A DNA stretch of 64,000 bases from Propionivibrio soli. Its GTDB lineage: Bacteria > Pseudomonadota > Gammaproteobacteria > Burkholderiales > Rhodocyclaceae. Position 1 is the first letter of the stretch. Every line of letters starts with the position of its first letter. The position numbers were made by a program, and so were the translations under genes. This document shows positions 48,004 through 57,904 of the stretch, piece by piece. The notes beneath the pieces were generated by a model that worked only from the letters and a program-made list of their open reading frames with translations, was not told where the DNA came from and did no database searches. The stretch spans positions 124,001 to 188,000 of the forward strand of contig NZ_JANZKY010000005.1 of NCBI RefSeq assembly GCF_025770765.1, in the 5' to 3' direction.

Positions 48004-50322
48004 GTGCCTTTTCTTCCGGACACTACGTTGCCTAATGTTTCGCGCTGGGTTCTCTACCCCATCTTGTTCGTAGCCGGTCTCGCCGCCATCGCTGTAGCTC
48101 TAGCCGCAGTCGTATTGACGCTGACCTATCCGAATCTACCCTCCCTGGAAATCCTCACGGACTACCGACCAAAGGTTCCGCTACGTGTGTATACGGCAGA
48201 CGGCGACCTGATCGGCGAATTTGGAGAGGAACGACGCGCCGTCGTCCGCATCCAGGATGTCCCGGATGTCATGAAGCAGGCGATCCTGGCCGCGGAAGAC
48301 GAGCGGTTCTACGAGCACAAGGGAATCGATGCGCTCGGCGTCGTACGGGCCGCAGTGAGCAACGTCATCGGCGGAGCCAAACGGCAAGGCGCGTCGACCA
48401 TCACTCAACAGGTCGCGAAAAACTTCTTTCTATCATCGGAGAAGACGTACATCCGCAAGCTCTATGAGGCATTGCTTTCGTTCAAGATCGAAAGCAATTT
48501 GACCAAGGATCAGATCTTCGAGTTGTACATCAACCAGATCTACTTGGGTCAGAGGGCTTACGGTTTTGGAGCAGCCGCGCAGATCTACTTTGGGAAGCCC
48601 ATTAAGGAATTGAGCGTCGCCGAAGCAGCCATGCTCGCCGGCCTGCCGAAAGCACCCTCTGCCTTCAACCCTGTCGTCAACCCAAAGCGCGCAAAGCTGA
48701 GGCAACAATACGTGCTGCGTCGGATGCGCGAGTTGGGGTTTATCGATGATCGCCAACTAGATGAGGCCTCCAAACAACCCCTAATCGTCAAGCGAGATAC
48801 CAACGAGTACGGGGTGCACGCTGAATTTGTCGCGGAGATGGCCCGTCAAATCGCGGCCGAGCAATTCCCGGATGATGTATATACGCGAGGTCTACGCGTG
48901 TACACGACGATCATCAAGAACGATCAGGAAGCGGCTTACGCGGCTTTAAGGCGCAACGCACTGGACTACGACCGGCGACATGGTTATCGCGGAGCCGAAG
49001 CCTATGTCGAGATGAAAGACGTCACTTCGGAGCAGGACGAAACTCTCGACGAACTATTGCAGGATTTCCACGACTCCGAAGACCTGCATCCGGCAATCGT
49101 TCTTCAGGCGGACAGCAAACAGGTTCGCGCCTACCGGCGAGGAGGAGAGGCCGTCACCATAGCTGGCGACGGCCTCAAGTTCGCGACGCGCATGATGGAC
49201 GACAAGGCGCCCCCCAACAAACGACTGCGGCGAGGAGCCGTCATTCGCGTCCAGAAGGACGACAAAGGCAATTGGCGGATCACGCAAATGCCGGAGGTCG
49301 AATCCGCCTTCCTATCAGCCGACCCGCATAACGGCGCTGTCCGAGCGCTTGTCGGTGGATTCGATTTCAACCGAAACAAGTTCAATCATGTCACGCAAGC
49401 ATGGAGACAACCGGGATCGAGTTTCAAACCGTTCATCTATTCGGGAGCCATTGAAAAAGGATTCATGCCGGCTTCGATCATAGATGATGCACCAATCAGC
49501 ATTCCGGCTTCTGTGACGGGTAGTCAAGCTTGGGAACCGAAAAACTACGATGGCAAGTATGAGGGCCCAATGCGAATGCGCACGGCACTCACCAAGTCGA
49601 AGAACATGGTTTCCATTCGCCTGTTGCAAGCGAGCGGCGTGAACTTCGTACAGGACTACGTGACTCGGTTTGGCTTCGATGCGGATAAACATCCTCCTTA
49701 CCTGACAATGGCCCTTGGTGCCGGCTCGGTAACGCCCTGGCAGATGGTGGCGGCCTACTCGGTTTTCGCAAACGGAGGTTATCGAATCCAGCCGTATGTC
49801 GTGCGTGAAATCGTCGACGAGAAAGGGCAAGTCCTTGCGCAAGCGCAGCCGATCACGGCAGGGGAAGAGTCCTTGCGCGTCATCGACCCGCGTAACGCCT
49901 ACCTGATGGACAGCATGCTGCGCGACGTGACCATTTATGGAACCGCCGCACGTGCTTCGGCTACACTCAAACGGCGTGACCTCGCCGGCAAGACGGGAAC
50001 GACGAATGAACACGTGGATGCGTGGTTCTGCGGCTATCAGCAAACTGTGGTCGGGTGTTCCTGGATCGGCTTCGACCAACCCAAGAGCATGGGTAATGGC
50101 GAAACAGGCGGATCAGCCGCTTTGCCCGCGTGGATTTCCTATATGGGAAAGGTCCTCAAAGACGTTCCTGAGTCTTTCATGACGCAACCTGACGGGCTGG
50201 TGGCTCTCGAAACGCCAAATCCTGGCAAAGGCCCGGCCAAGGAGCTTTTCTACAAGGAAAATGTGCCGATTGCGGTGGAGCCGGAACCACCGCAGGATCC
50301 GGACGCAAAACCCATCGATTGA
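48004..50322 (+). CDS. mrcA: Penicillin-binding protein 1A (transglycosylase/transpeptidase)
   Basis: 772 residues. Membrane anchor about 14-40; GT51 transglycosylase with ILAAEDERFYEHKGID, RQGASTITQQVAKNFFLS and IYLGQRAYGFGAAAQIYFGK; an OB-like insert; transpeptidase with Ser in QPGSSFKPFIYSGA near 471, SKN in LTKSKNMVSI, and KTGTT near 663. It polymerises and crosslinks peptidoglycan. Divergent from pilM, the usual arrangement in this group. The start is a GTG at 48004; a perfect TATAAT so near it suggests either a leaderless message or a start a few codons later. Confidence 0.96.
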   Translation: MPFLPDTTLPNVSRWVLYPILFVAGLAAIAVALAAVVLTLTYPNLPSLEILTDYRPKVPLRVYTADGDLIGEFGEERRAVVRIQDVPDVMKQAILAAEDERFYEHKGIDALGVVRAAVSNVIGGAKRQGASTITQQVAKNFFLSSEKTYIRKLYEALLSFKIESNLTKDQIFELYINQIYLGQRAYGFGAAAQIYFGKPIKELSVAEAAMLAGLPKAPSAFNPVVNPKRAKLRQQYVLRRMRELGFIDDRQLDEASKQPLIVKRDTNEYGVHAEFVAEMARQIAAEQFPDDVYTRGLRVYTTIIKNDQEAAYAALRRNALDYDRRHGYRGAEAYVEMKDVTSEQDETLDELLQDFHDSEDLHPAIVLQADSKQVRAYRRGGEAVTIAGDGLKFATRMMDDKAPPNKRLRRGAVIRVQKDDKGNWRITQMPEVESAFLSADPHNGAVRALVGGFDFNRNKFNHVTQAWRQPGSSFKPFIYSGAIEKGFMPASIIDDAPISIPASVTGSQAWEPKNYDGKYEGPMRMRTALTKSKNMVSIRLLQASGVNFVQDYVTRFGFDADKHPPYLTMALGAGSVTPWQMVAAYSVFANGGYRIQPYVVREIVDEKGQVLAQAQPITAGEESLRVIDPRNAYLMDSMLRDVTIYGTAARASATLKRRDLAGKTGTTNEHVDAWFCGYQQTVVGCSWIGFDQPKSMGNGETGGSAALPAWISYMGKVLKDVPESFMTQPDGLVALETPNPGKGPAKELFYKENVPIAVEPEPPQDPDAKPID

Positions 50323-50341
50323 TGGCGAGCAGGCGGTCGAG

Positions 50342-50659
50342 TCACGTGAGGTTGATCGCCACTCCAGTTTTATCGGACAACAACGCCGATAGGACAGCCA
50401 TTAGTTCTCCGCTATCGCGCGTGTCGAGCCAGTTTTCCCCGTCCCAGCGAAAATGGCGCCCTCCGGAACGTGCGGCGACCCAGATTTCCTGGGCCGCCGC
50501 GTGACGGTTAACGATGATTTTCGCCCCGTCGGAAAACTCGATTTCGAGGACACCTTCGCTGACCATGGAGAAGTCCAGGTCTGCGCCGCTCGCCTCCAAC
50601 CCCGCTTCTATGCTTGTCAGCGCCGCATCCGCGCGCGCTGCAAATTCGCTATCGTTCAT
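50342..50659 (-). CDS. cyaY: Frataxin-like iron donor protein
   Basis: 105 residues, the normal CyaY size. Acidic first helix (MNDSEFAARADAALTSIEAGLEASGADLDF) and the beta-sheet core VLEIEFSDGAKIIVNRHAAAQEIWVAARSGGRHFRWDGENWLDTR. It modulates iron delivery to the Fe-S cluster machinery. Divergent from lptM with 37 bases between starts. Confidence 0.94.
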   Translation of the reverse strand: MNDSEFAARADAALTSIEAGLEASGADLDFSMVSEGVLEIEFSDGAKIIVNRHAAAQEIWVAARSGGRHFRWDGENWLDTRDSGELMAVLSALLSDKTGVAINLT

Positions 50660-50696
50660 CCTGTGCTACCATTTTCCAATTTCCTGAAAATCCGCT

Positions 50697-50879
50697 ATGC
50701 GTCGACGCTTCCCGCTTGTCGTCCTGTTGTCCGCCATCGCCCTCAGCGCCTGCGGCACACGCGGTGCGCTTTACCTTCCTCCCCCGCGTAAAGCGCAGCC
50801 CACAACGGCTCCGACCATCGAGCCAGGCAAAACAACAACGTCACCTGATGTTAGCACGGCGAAAGACTCCGCCTCATGA
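50697..50879 (+). CDS. lptM: LPS-assembly lipoprotein LptM (YifL-like)
   Basis: 60 residues. Signal peptide and lipobox LSAC with lipidated Cys19 followed by GTRGALYLPPPRK, the conserved LptM pattern (CGxKGxLYxP). The rest is a Thr/Ser/Pro tail. LptM helps mature the LptDE translocon. Upstream of lysA with a 4-base overlap, the same order as in many proteobacteria. Confidence 0.9.
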   Translation: MRRRFPLVVLLSAIALSACGTRGALYLPPPRKAQPTTAPTIEPGKTTTSPDVSTAKDSAS

Positions 50880-52120
50880 ACCCATTCCAACTTAAGAACG
50901 GACAACTTCACGTCGAGTCGGTTTCCCTCTCGGATATCGCACGGCGTTTCGGCACGCCGTGCTATGTCTATTCTCGGGCCGCACTCGAAGCTTCTCTCGA
51001 TGAATTTCAAAGGGAGCTGGTTGGGCTCGATGCGCTGGTCTGTTATGCCGTCAAAGCGAACTCGAACCTCGCCGTACTGAATGTTTTCGCTCGCCGAGGA
51101 GCCGGTTTCGACATTGTTTCCGGCGGCGAGCTCAAACGTGCCATGGCCGCCGGAGCGGACCCGAAGAAGATCGTTTTCTCCGGCGTGGGCAAATCTGCTG
51201 ACGAGATGGCACTTGCTCTGGACATCGGCATTCTGTGTTTCAACGTCGAGTCCGAGGCCGAACTCGAGCGTCTTAATGAAGTAGCCGGCCAAAAGGGGAA
51301 ACGCGCGCCGATCAGCCTGCGTGTAAACCCGAATGTGGATGCCAAGACGCATCCGTACATTTCGACCGGCCTGAAGGAGAACAAGTTCGGGGTCGCCTAC
51401 GAAGAGGCTGTCAACCTTTATCGCCGCGCGGCAAATCTACCGCATATCGAGGTCGAAGGCATTGACTGCCATATCGGGTCGCAACTTCTCGACGCGTCGC
51501 CTTTTGCCGAAGCCCTGGAGAAAGTGCTGCAACTTGTCGACGAGATTGAGGCGGCGGGGATAAGACTACGCCATATCGATCTCGGCGGCGGCCTGGGTAT
51601 CCGCTACAAGGATGAAAAGGCTCCGGCTGTGCAGACCTATTTGGAACCGCTACTACGCGCGCTGAATGACCGAAAGCTAAAGATTCTGCTGGAACCCGGG
51701 CGGCGGCTCGTTGGCAACGCGGGTGTTCTGCTCACCCGTGTCGAATACCTCAAACCGGGTGAAGTCAAGAACTTCGCCATCGTGGATGCCGCGATGAACG
51801 ACCTAGCCCGACCGGCACTTTACGACGCGTGGCACGATATCGTCCCCGTCGCGCCCGGCGGCGGCAAGCACCTCGATTGGGAAATCGTCGGACCGATTTG
51901 CGAGTCGAGCGACTTCCTCGGGCACGGTCGGCCACTCTGCCTTGAGGCAGGCGACCTCCTTGCCGTCATGTCAGCAGGCGCCTACGGCATGGCAATGAGC
52001 TCCAATTACAACACCCGGCCGCGAGCGGCTGAAGTTATGGTTGACGGGGAGCGCTGCCACGTCGTTCGCCGCCGAGAAGTCGTCGATGAATTGTTCGCTG
52101 CGGAAAGTGTGCTGCCTTGA
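50876..52120 (+). CDS. lysA: Diaminopimelate decarboxylase
   Basis: 414 residues. PLP Lys60 in VCYAVKANSNLAVL, GGELKRAMAAGADPKKIVFSGVGKS, the HIGSQ motif, LGGGLGI, and the C-terminal CESSDFLG and MSAGAYGMAMSSNYNTRPRAAEV with the catalytic Cys of the dimer partner. Last step of lysine synthesis, meso-DAP to lysine. Coupled to lptM before it and to the efflux adaptor after it by 4-base overlaps. Confidence 0.97.
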   Translation: MNPFQLKNGQLHVESVSLSDIARRFGTPCYVYSRAALEASLDEFQRELVGLDALVCYAVKANSNLAVLNVFARRGAGFDIVSGGELKRAMAAGADPKKIVFSGVGKSADEMALALDIGILCFNVESEAELERLNEVAGQKGKRAPISLRVNPNVDAKTHPYISTGLKENKFGVAYEEAVNLYRRAANLPHIEVEGIDCHIGSQLLDASPFAEALEKVLQLVDEIEAAGIRLRHIDLGGGLGIRYKDEKAPAVQTYLEPLLRALNDRKLKILLEPGRRLVGNAGVLLTRVEYLKPGEVKNFAIVDAAMNDLARPALYDAWHDIVPVAPGGGKHLDWEIVGPICESSDFLGHGRPLCLEAGDLLAVMSAGAYGMAMSSNYNTRPRAAEVMVDGERCHVVRRREVVDELFAAESVLP

Positions 52121-53295
52121 AATCAACCGGTCTCGCGCTACTGATCGCCGGCACCTTAGTGCTCGGCGGGTGTTCTGAAGGAAATACCAAAAAAAAGTCC
52201 GAGCCCCCACCCGTACCGGTTACTGCGGTTAAAGCGGGAACGCGAGACGTACCGGTTCTGCTTCAGATCGTTGGGCGCGCCGAAGCGTTCGAGAGCGTCG
52301 CCCTAAAATCTCGGGTCGACGGGCAGGTATCCAGCGTTCAGTTCACCGAGGGCCAGCACGTCAAGCAAGGAGACATCCTCGTCAAACTCGACCCGACGGA
52401 CTTCGTTGCTCGGTTGCAGCAGGCGGAAGCGGTAGCCGCGCGCGACGAGGCGCTAATTGCAAAGACACGATCGGATACGGCGCGCTACACCGAGCTCAAG
52501 CAGCGCAACTTCGTCTCCGAAGAGAAGGTCAACGATATCCGCACCAACGAGGCCACCGCGAACGCCAATTTGCGCGCCAGCAAGGCCGCAGCTGAAGTGG
52601 CCCGGCTGCAACTGTCCTATACCACCATTCGCGCACCGATCACGGGAATTGTGGGCGCTCGCGTCGTATTCCCCGGATCGGCGGTAAAGACCAACGAAAC
52701 CATCCTGGCTGTCGTGAATCGAGTGCGGCCATTACTCGTTGGGTTCTCCGTTCCGGAGAAATACTTGGGGCGGATAAGGTCGGCGCGAACCGGCGAAGAG
52801 ATGAAGGTCAACGTCAGCGTGCCGAGCGACAAAGCTCACCAATTCGAAGGCCGTGTCCGCTTCCTCGATAACACGGTAGACCCGGCAACCGGCACCATTC
52901 TGATGAAGGCCGAGTTGCCCAACGAAGAAGAGAAGTTCATGCCCGGGCAGTTCCTCAACGTATCGCTCGTGCTTGAAACACTAGAAGATGCGGTAACGAT
53001 TCCAAGTGAAGCGCTCCAGCAAGGTACTGACGGTAGCTTCGTCTTCGTCGTCAAAAGCGACAACACCGTGGAAGTTCGCAACGTTGGCATCGCCGCGTCG
53101 AACGCCGGCATGATCGCCATCGCAAAGGGGCTTGTGTCAGGAGAAACGGTCGTCACCGACGGTCAGTTGCGTCTGACACCGGGAACGAAGGTGCGCATCA
53201 AGGAATCCGGCGAGCGCGCAGAGAAGGCCGAAAAACCGGCTGCAATGCCGGAAGCGGGTCCCTCGGCGCAGTCTCCAGCAAACGCCGCAGGCTGA
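52117..53295 (+). CDS. RND efflux periplasmic adaptor (lipoprotein)
   Basis: 392 residues from a TTG that overlaps the lysA stop (TTGA). Lipobox LVLGGC with Cys19. Membrane-fusion architecture: barrel-sandwich/lipoyl halves (VALKSRVDGQVSSVQFTEGQHVKQGDILVKLDP and TTIRAPITGIVGARVVFPGSAV) around an alpha hairpin, then beta-barrel and membrane-proximal domains. A Glu/Ala/Pro-rich tail ends it. Partner of the RND pump 7 bases downstream. Similar to MdtA/AcrA; substrate unknown and no outer-membrane channel gene adjoins. Confidence 0.93.
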   Translation: MKSTGLALLIAGTLVLGGCSEGNTKKKSEPPPVPVTAVKAGTRDVPVLLQIVGRAEAFESVALKSRVDGQVSSVQFTEGQHVKQGDILVKLDPTDFVARLQQAEAVAARDEALIAKTRSDTARYTELKQRNFVSEEKVNDIRTNEATANANLRASKAAAEVARLQLSYTTIRAPITGIVGARVVFPGSAVKTNETILAVVNRVRPLLVGFSVPEKYLGRIRSARTGEEMKVNVSVPSDKAHQFEGRVRFLDNTVDPATGTILMKAELPNEEEKFMPGQFLNVSLVLETLEDAVTIPSEALQQGTDGSFVFVVKSDNTVEVRNVGIAASNAGMIAIAKGLVSGETVVTDGQLRLTPGTKVRIKESGERAEKAEKPAAMPEAGPSAQSPANAAG

Positions 53296-53302
53296 GGCTC
53301 CG

Positions 53303-56300
53303 ATGAACTTGCCCGAGCTTTGCATTCGTCGTCCCGTCATGACGACGCTGCTGATGGCCGCGTTCGTTATCTTCGGCATCATCTCCTATCGGGCCTTGCC
53401 GGTCTCCGAACTACCGAGCGTCGACTTTCCGACGATTTCCGTTTCCGCCAGCCTCCCGGGAGCGTCGCCGGAGACGATGGCCGCCTCGGTCGCCACACCG
53501 CTCGAAGGCCAGTTTTCGACGATCGCAGGCCTCGACTCGATGACCTCGACGAGTGCGCAAGGCTCGACCTCGATCACGCTGCAGTTCTCGCTCGAGCGGA
53601 ACATTGATGCCGCCGCACAAGACGTCCAATCCGCGATTGCGTCGGCGCAACGGAAGCTACCCTCGAGCATGCCGTCAGCCCCGTCGTTCCGCAAGGTAAA
53701 TCCGGCCGATTCGCCGATCTTCTTCATCGCGCTCTCGTCGCCTACGCTCCCTCTGCCGTTGGTCAACGAATACGCTGAAACGCAACTCGCGCAACGGATA
53801 TCGACAATCAGCGGGGTCGCCCAGGTACTTGTTTTCGGTTCCCAAAAATACGCCGTTCGGATTCGGGCCAATCCCGACCAACTGGCGGCCCGCAACATGG
53901 GTATCGACGAACTGCAACAAGCGGTCGCCCAAGGCAACGTGAATCAACCCGTCGGCCAAATCGACGGCGACCGCCAGTCGTTTGCCATCAAGGACAACGG
54001 ACAACTCACGAACGCAACGGCCTACCGACCGCTGATCGTCGCCTGGCGCAACGGAGCGCCCGTTCGTTTGGAGGAAGTCGCAACGCCGGTAGACAGCGTC
54101 GAGAACAAGCGCATCGCCGGTTGGAACGTCGACAAGCGGGCAATCGTTCTGGCCATCCAGCGCCAACCGGGTGCCAACACCATCGAGACCGTCGATTCAA
54201 TCAAGCGGATTCTGCCGAGCTTCCAGGCGAGCTTGCCGGCGTCAATCGAAATGACCACGCTGTACGACCGCAGCGTGTCGATCAGCGAAAGTATTGAGGA
54301 CGTCCAGATCACGTTGATCATTGCCGGCGTTCTCGTCGTTCTGGTAATCATGTTGTTTCTACGCAACCTTTCGGCGACCATCATCCCGGCGCTGGCGTTG
54401 CCCATTTCAGTCACCGGCACCTTCGCCGTCATGTATGCGTTGGGGTTTAGCCTCGACAATCTCTCACTGCTCGCCTTGACGCTCTCCGTGGGGTTCGTCG
54501 TAGACGATGCAATCGTCATGCTGGAGAACATCGTCCGGCATGTCGAACATGGCGAAACGCCATTGCATGCAGCGATGAAGGGGTCGCGCGAAATCGGCTT
54601 CACCATCATCTCGATGACCATTTCGCTGATGGCCGTTTTCATCCCTGTCCTCTTCATGAGCGGCATCGTCGGCCGGCTCCTCAACGAGTTTGCGGTCACC
54701 ATCTGTGCCGCGATCCTCGTCTCAGGGCTCGTTTCGCTGACTCTTACGCCGATGTTGTGCAGCCGCTACCTGAAGCATGCGGAACCCGAATCCCACGGCC
54801 GAGTTTTTCGTGCATTCGAGCGTTTCTTTGCCGCGCTGCTGTCGGGATATGATCGCACCCTGCAGGTGGCCATGAGGCACCCGCGACTCGTGATGGCGGT
54901 CTTCGTCCTGACTGTTGGGTTTACCGGTTTCCTTTTTGGCCACGTACCAAAGGATTTCCTGCCCAGTTCGGACACCGGCCAAATCACCGCAGTCACGGAA
55001 GGGGCCCAGGACTCGTCATTCGCGTCCATGGTCGAGCATCAGCGGGCCGTTGCGGCAATTATCGCCAAAGACCCGAACGTGCGTTCCTTCATGTCGTCGG
55101 TAGGCGGCGGTGGCGGATCGCGACCGTCGTCGAACAGCGGGACGCTGAACCTCATTCTCAAGCCGCGTGACGAGCGTAAGTTGTCAGCCGATGAAGTGAT
55201 TCAACAACTGCGGCCAAAACTGGCCGCCGTGCCGGGGATCAAGGTCTATATGCAGAACCCGCCATCGATCCGGATCGGCGGTCAGCAAACGGCAGCCCAA
55301 TACCAGTACACGCTGCAGAGTACGGACCTTGCCGAGCTGTATCAATGGACCGACGCATTGCTCGAACGGGTGCGCGCCCTACCGGGGTTTGTCGACGTAA
55401 CGAGCAACCTGAACAACATGAGCCCGGTCCTGTCGCTCGACATCGACCGCGACAAGATCGCCACACTCGGGCTGAGCTTCGGACAGGTCGAAGACGCGTT
55501 GCAAAGCGCTTTCAGCTCCCGCCAGATTTCGACGATCTACGGCACCGCAAGCCAATACCAAGTCATCCTTGAGATCGACCCCGAGTTCCAGATGGATCCA
55601 TCGATGCTGTCCCGCCTCTATGTCAGGGCGACCGGCGGCAAACTCATCCCTCTCGACACGGTGGCTCGCGTAACGCGCAAGACCCAGGCGCTCACCGTGA
55701 ACCACCTCGGTCAGTTGCCTTCGGTCACCATCTCGTTCAACTTGCTGCCCGGCGTGTCGCTCGGCGACGCTGTGAATAGTATCAAGGCGTTGGAGCAGGA
55801 AATGCGCATGCCTGCCTCGCTGAACACCAGCCTACAGGGGACGGCCAAGGCGTTTCAGTCGTCGCTGCAAGGGCTCGGCGTCCTGCTCCTGATCGCCGTG
55901 CTCGTCGTTTACATCGTTCTTGGTATTCTTTACGAGAGCTTCATCCACCCGTTAACCATTCTCTCCGGCTTGCCGGCCGCCGCGCTTGGCGCCCTGATCA
56001 CGCTGCTCATCTTCAAGGTTGACCTAAGTCTCTATGCCTTCGTCGGCGTCATCATGCTGATCGGAATCGTGAAGAAAAATGCAATCATGATGATCGACTT
56101 CGCGCTCGACCGGCAACGCAGCGAACGAGTGCCGGCCGCGCAGGCGATCTATGAAGCTTGCCTGATCCGTTTCCGCCCCATCATGATGACGACCATGGCG
56201 GCACTCGTCGGTACGCTTCCAATTGCGCTCGGACTCGGGGCCGGTGCCGAAGTACGGCGGCCACTCGGACTCGCGGTTGTGGGTGGCCTTGTGCTCTCGC

Positions 56301-56404
56301 AGCTCCTGACGCTCTACCTGACGCCCGTCGTTTACCTCTATCTCGACCGATTGACGCGCAAAGAAGAAGCCGCGCACTTGAATGTCGAAACTGAATCCGC
56401 CTGA
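53303..56404 (+). CDS. RND-family multidrug efflux pump
   Basis: 1033 residues, normal for the HAE1 class. TM1 with MNLPELCIRRPVMTTLLMAAFVIFGI, two large periplasmic loops, and TM4 carrying the proton-relay acids in LTLSVGFVVDDAIVMLENIVRHVEHGE. The C-terminal half has LLIAVLVVYIVLGILYESFIHPLTILSGLPAA and KKNAIMMIDFALD. It resembles MdtB/MdtC more than AcrB. It acts with the adaptor just upstream as a proton-driven exporter; substrates cannot be told. No local repressor gene is present. Confidence 0.95.
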   Translation: MNLPELCIRRPVMTTLLMAAFVIFGIISYRALPVSELPSVDFPTISVSASLPGASPETMAASVATPLEGQFSTIAGLDSMTSTSAQGSTSITLQFSLERNIDAAAQDVQSAIASAQRKLPSSMPSAPSFRKVNPADSPIFFIALSSPTLPLPLVNEYAETQLAQRISTISGVAQVLVFGSQKYAVRIRANPDQLAARNMGIDELQQAVAQGNVNQPVGQIDGDRQSFAIKDNGQLTNATAYRPLIVAWRNGAPVRLEEVATPVDSVENKRIAGWNVDKRAIVLAIQRQPGANTIETVDSIKRILPSFQASLPASIEMTTLYDRSVSISESIEDVQITLIIAGVLVVLVIMLFLRNLSATIIPALALPISVTGTFAVMYALGFSLDNLSLLALTLSVGFVVDDAIVMLENIVRHVEHGETPLHAAMKGSREIGFTIISMTISLMAVFIPVLFMSGIVGRLLNEFAVTICAAILVSGLVSLTLTPMLCSRYLKHAEPESHGRVFRAFERFFAALLSGYDRTLQVAMRHPRLVMAVFVLTVGFTGFLFGHVPKDFLPSSDTGQITAVTEGAQDSSFASMVEHQRAVAAIIAKDPNVRSFMSSVGGGGGSRPSSNSGTLNLILKPRDERKLSADEVIQQLRPKLAAVPGIKVYMQNPPSIRIGGQQTAAQYQYTLQSTDLAELYQWTDALLERVRALPGFVDVTSNLNNMSPVLSLDIDRDKIATLGLSFGQVEDALQSAFSSRQISTIYGTASQYQVILEIDPEFQMDPSMLSRLYVRATGGKLIPLDTVARVTRKTQALTVNHLGQLPSVTISFNLLPGVSLGDAVNSIKALEQEMRMPASLNTSLQGTAKAFQSSLQGLGVLLLIAVLVVYIVLGILYESFIHPLTILSGLPAAALGALITLLIFKVDLSLYAFVGVIMLIGIVKKNAIMMIDFALDRQRSERVPAAQAIYEACLIRFRPIMMTTMAALVGTLPIALGLGAGAEVRRPLGLAVVGGLVLSQLLTLYLTPVVYLYLDRLTRKEEAAHLNVETESA

Positions 56405-56421
56405 CGAGCTCACGCCCTACC

Positions 56422-56826
56422 ATGCCGCCGCCAATCCGCGCCCCGTTACTCGCGCTCCGCGCAGATAAGTGGTTGTGGGCGGCGCGCTTCTTCAAAACCC
56501 GTTCGCTCGCGGCGGAAGCGATCCGGGCCGGACACGTCAAGCTGAACGGCAACGCCATCAAGGTCGCTCGCGAAGTACGCGCCGGAAATCAACTTGAAAT
56601 CATGGCCGGCGACGTATGGTGGACAGTCGACGTGCTTGGCCTGAACGATCAGCGCCGCCCGGCCAGCGAGGCGCAGCAGCTATACGAAGAAACGAGCGAG
56701 AGCCGTACCCGACGCGAAGCCAGGAAGGACGCGAGCCGTCTGGCGCCGGTACCGGGGAGCGATCTGCGTGGCCGACCAACCAAAAAGGCAAGGCGCCAAA
56801 TTCACCGCTTCAACGAAGGTCACTGA
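56422..56826 (+). CDS. hslR: Heat-shock protein 15-like S4 RNA-binding protein
   Basis: 134 residues. S4 domain at about 10-70 (LRADKWLWAARFFKTRSLAAEAIRAGHVKLNGNAIKVAREVRAGNQLEI), followed by a very basic tail (SRTRREARKDASR, GRPTKKARRQIHRF). Hsp15 family proteins bind free 50S subunits with stalled nascent chains. It follows the RND pump by 17 bases and may share its transcript. Confidence 0.9.
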   Translation: MPPPIRAPLLALRADKWLWAARFFKTRSLAAEAIRAGHVKLNGNAIKVAREVRAGNQLEIMAGDVWWTVDVLGLNDQRRPASEAQQLYEETSESRTRREARKDASRLAPVPGSDLRGRPTKKARRQIHRFNEGH

Positions 56827-56887
56827 GACTCGCCGGTTTTTGGTCGCGCTATCGCTCGTATTGCCTGCCCAAGATCTCGATGGCAAT

Positions 56888-57847
56888 TCAGGCCAGAATG
56901 GCGGTGTGCTTGAACAGCCATAACCACGCGCTGAGCGTAAAGAACGAAGCGATCGTTGTCGCCAGCAGGGCCGGCGCGGCGATGCCCTCCTCTCCATACG
57001 CGAGAGCCAGCGTCGGGTACACCCCCATCATCGGCATGGCGGCCATCAAGACACCTGCCATGTAGAGGTCGGAGGCGACCGGCGCCATCCCAAACAGGGG
57101 CAATGTCGCCATTGCGGCAAAAACGGCCAAGGGGTGCGCAATGAGTTTGCCGATGGCTACCGACGCCACCCGGCTACCGGTTCCTCGTAACGAGAGACCG
57201 ACCAGCATGCCGCCGATGACGAACAACGCGATTCCACTTGTAGTCGCGGACACCATGTCCACACTGCGTTCCAAGGGTGTTGGCAATCGCCAGCCTAGCA
57301 ACGACATCGCAACCCCGCAGAAGAGCGCAATGATGAGTGGATTACCGGCAACACGGAGCAGGGATTTGGCTACAACCTCCCACCGCCCTGCGCCGTCCTG
57401 CCGAGGCTCAAGCATCAAGAGTAACGAAGGGATGACGACGAGATTCTCGACGATGAGGTTAAGCGCCAATGCCACGCCAGCGATCTGGGCTAGGATAAGC
57501 AGCAAAATGGGATAACCAACGTACCCGCTGTTCGAGCACGCCATCCCCATGGCACACACGGTGCTGCTCGAACGGTTTAGTCCAACGACGCGGCGGCTCC
57601 AGAAAAAGCCGGCGAAGATGACGACGAACGTTCCCGCGAGATACGCGAGCAAGTAGGTCGGGTTCAAGATTTCGCCGATCGAACGCTGTGAAACGGTGCG
57701 AAAAAGCATCGCCGGCAGCGCAATGTTGAGGACGAAGCGGCCAAACACGCGCATATCGTCCCGATTGAACAGGCCCCAACGAGTCGTAAGGAATCCAACG
57801 CCGATCAGAACGTAGATCGGCGTCGTGACAGAGAGGATTTCAAGCAT
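56888..57847 (-). CDS. AEC-family transporter
   Basis: 319 residues, about ten membrane helices in two halves (LEILSVTTPIYVLIGVGFLTTRWGLFNRDDMRVFGRFVLNIALPAMLFR and the C-terminal APVASDLYMAGVLMAAMPMMGVYPTLALAYGEEGIAAPALLATTIAS). The crossover region with conserved polar residues fits the auxin-efflux-carrier / malate-permease type. Substrate unknown; members move organic acids. Convergent with hslR, preceded by a terminator of the upstream acyl-CoA ligase. Confidence 0.88.
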   Translation of the reverse strand: MLEILSVTTPIYVLIGVGFLTTRWGLFNRDDMRVFGRFVLNIALPAMLFRTVSQRSIGEILNPTYLLAYLAGTFVVIFAGFFWSRRVVGLNRSSSTVCAMGMACSNSGYVGYPILLLILAQIAGVALALNLIVENLVVIPSLLLMLEPRQDGAGRWEVVAKSLLRVAGNPLIIALFCGVAMSLLGWRLPTPLERSVDMVSATTSGIALFVIGGMLVGLSLRGTGSRVASVAIGKLIAHPLAVFAAMATLPLFGMAPVASDLYMAGVLMAAMPMMGVYPTLALAYGEEGIAAPALLATTIASFFTLSAWLWLFKHTAILA

Positions 57848-57899
57848 AAAAACAAAAGGTCGGGAACACCGAGCGGCGGTTGTCGGAGTTCCCGGTGTT
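57848..57899 (-). terminator. Rho-independent terminator after the acyl-CoA ligase
   Basis: On the minus strand AACACCG and CGGTGTT arms, with an overlapping GGGAAC/GTTCCC alternative, then TTTTGTTTTT running to the start codon of the AEC gene. It leaves almost no leader for that gene, so the AEC promoter must overlap it or lie within the ligase gene. Confidence 0.65.
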
Positions 57900-57904
57900 G
57901 GCGT

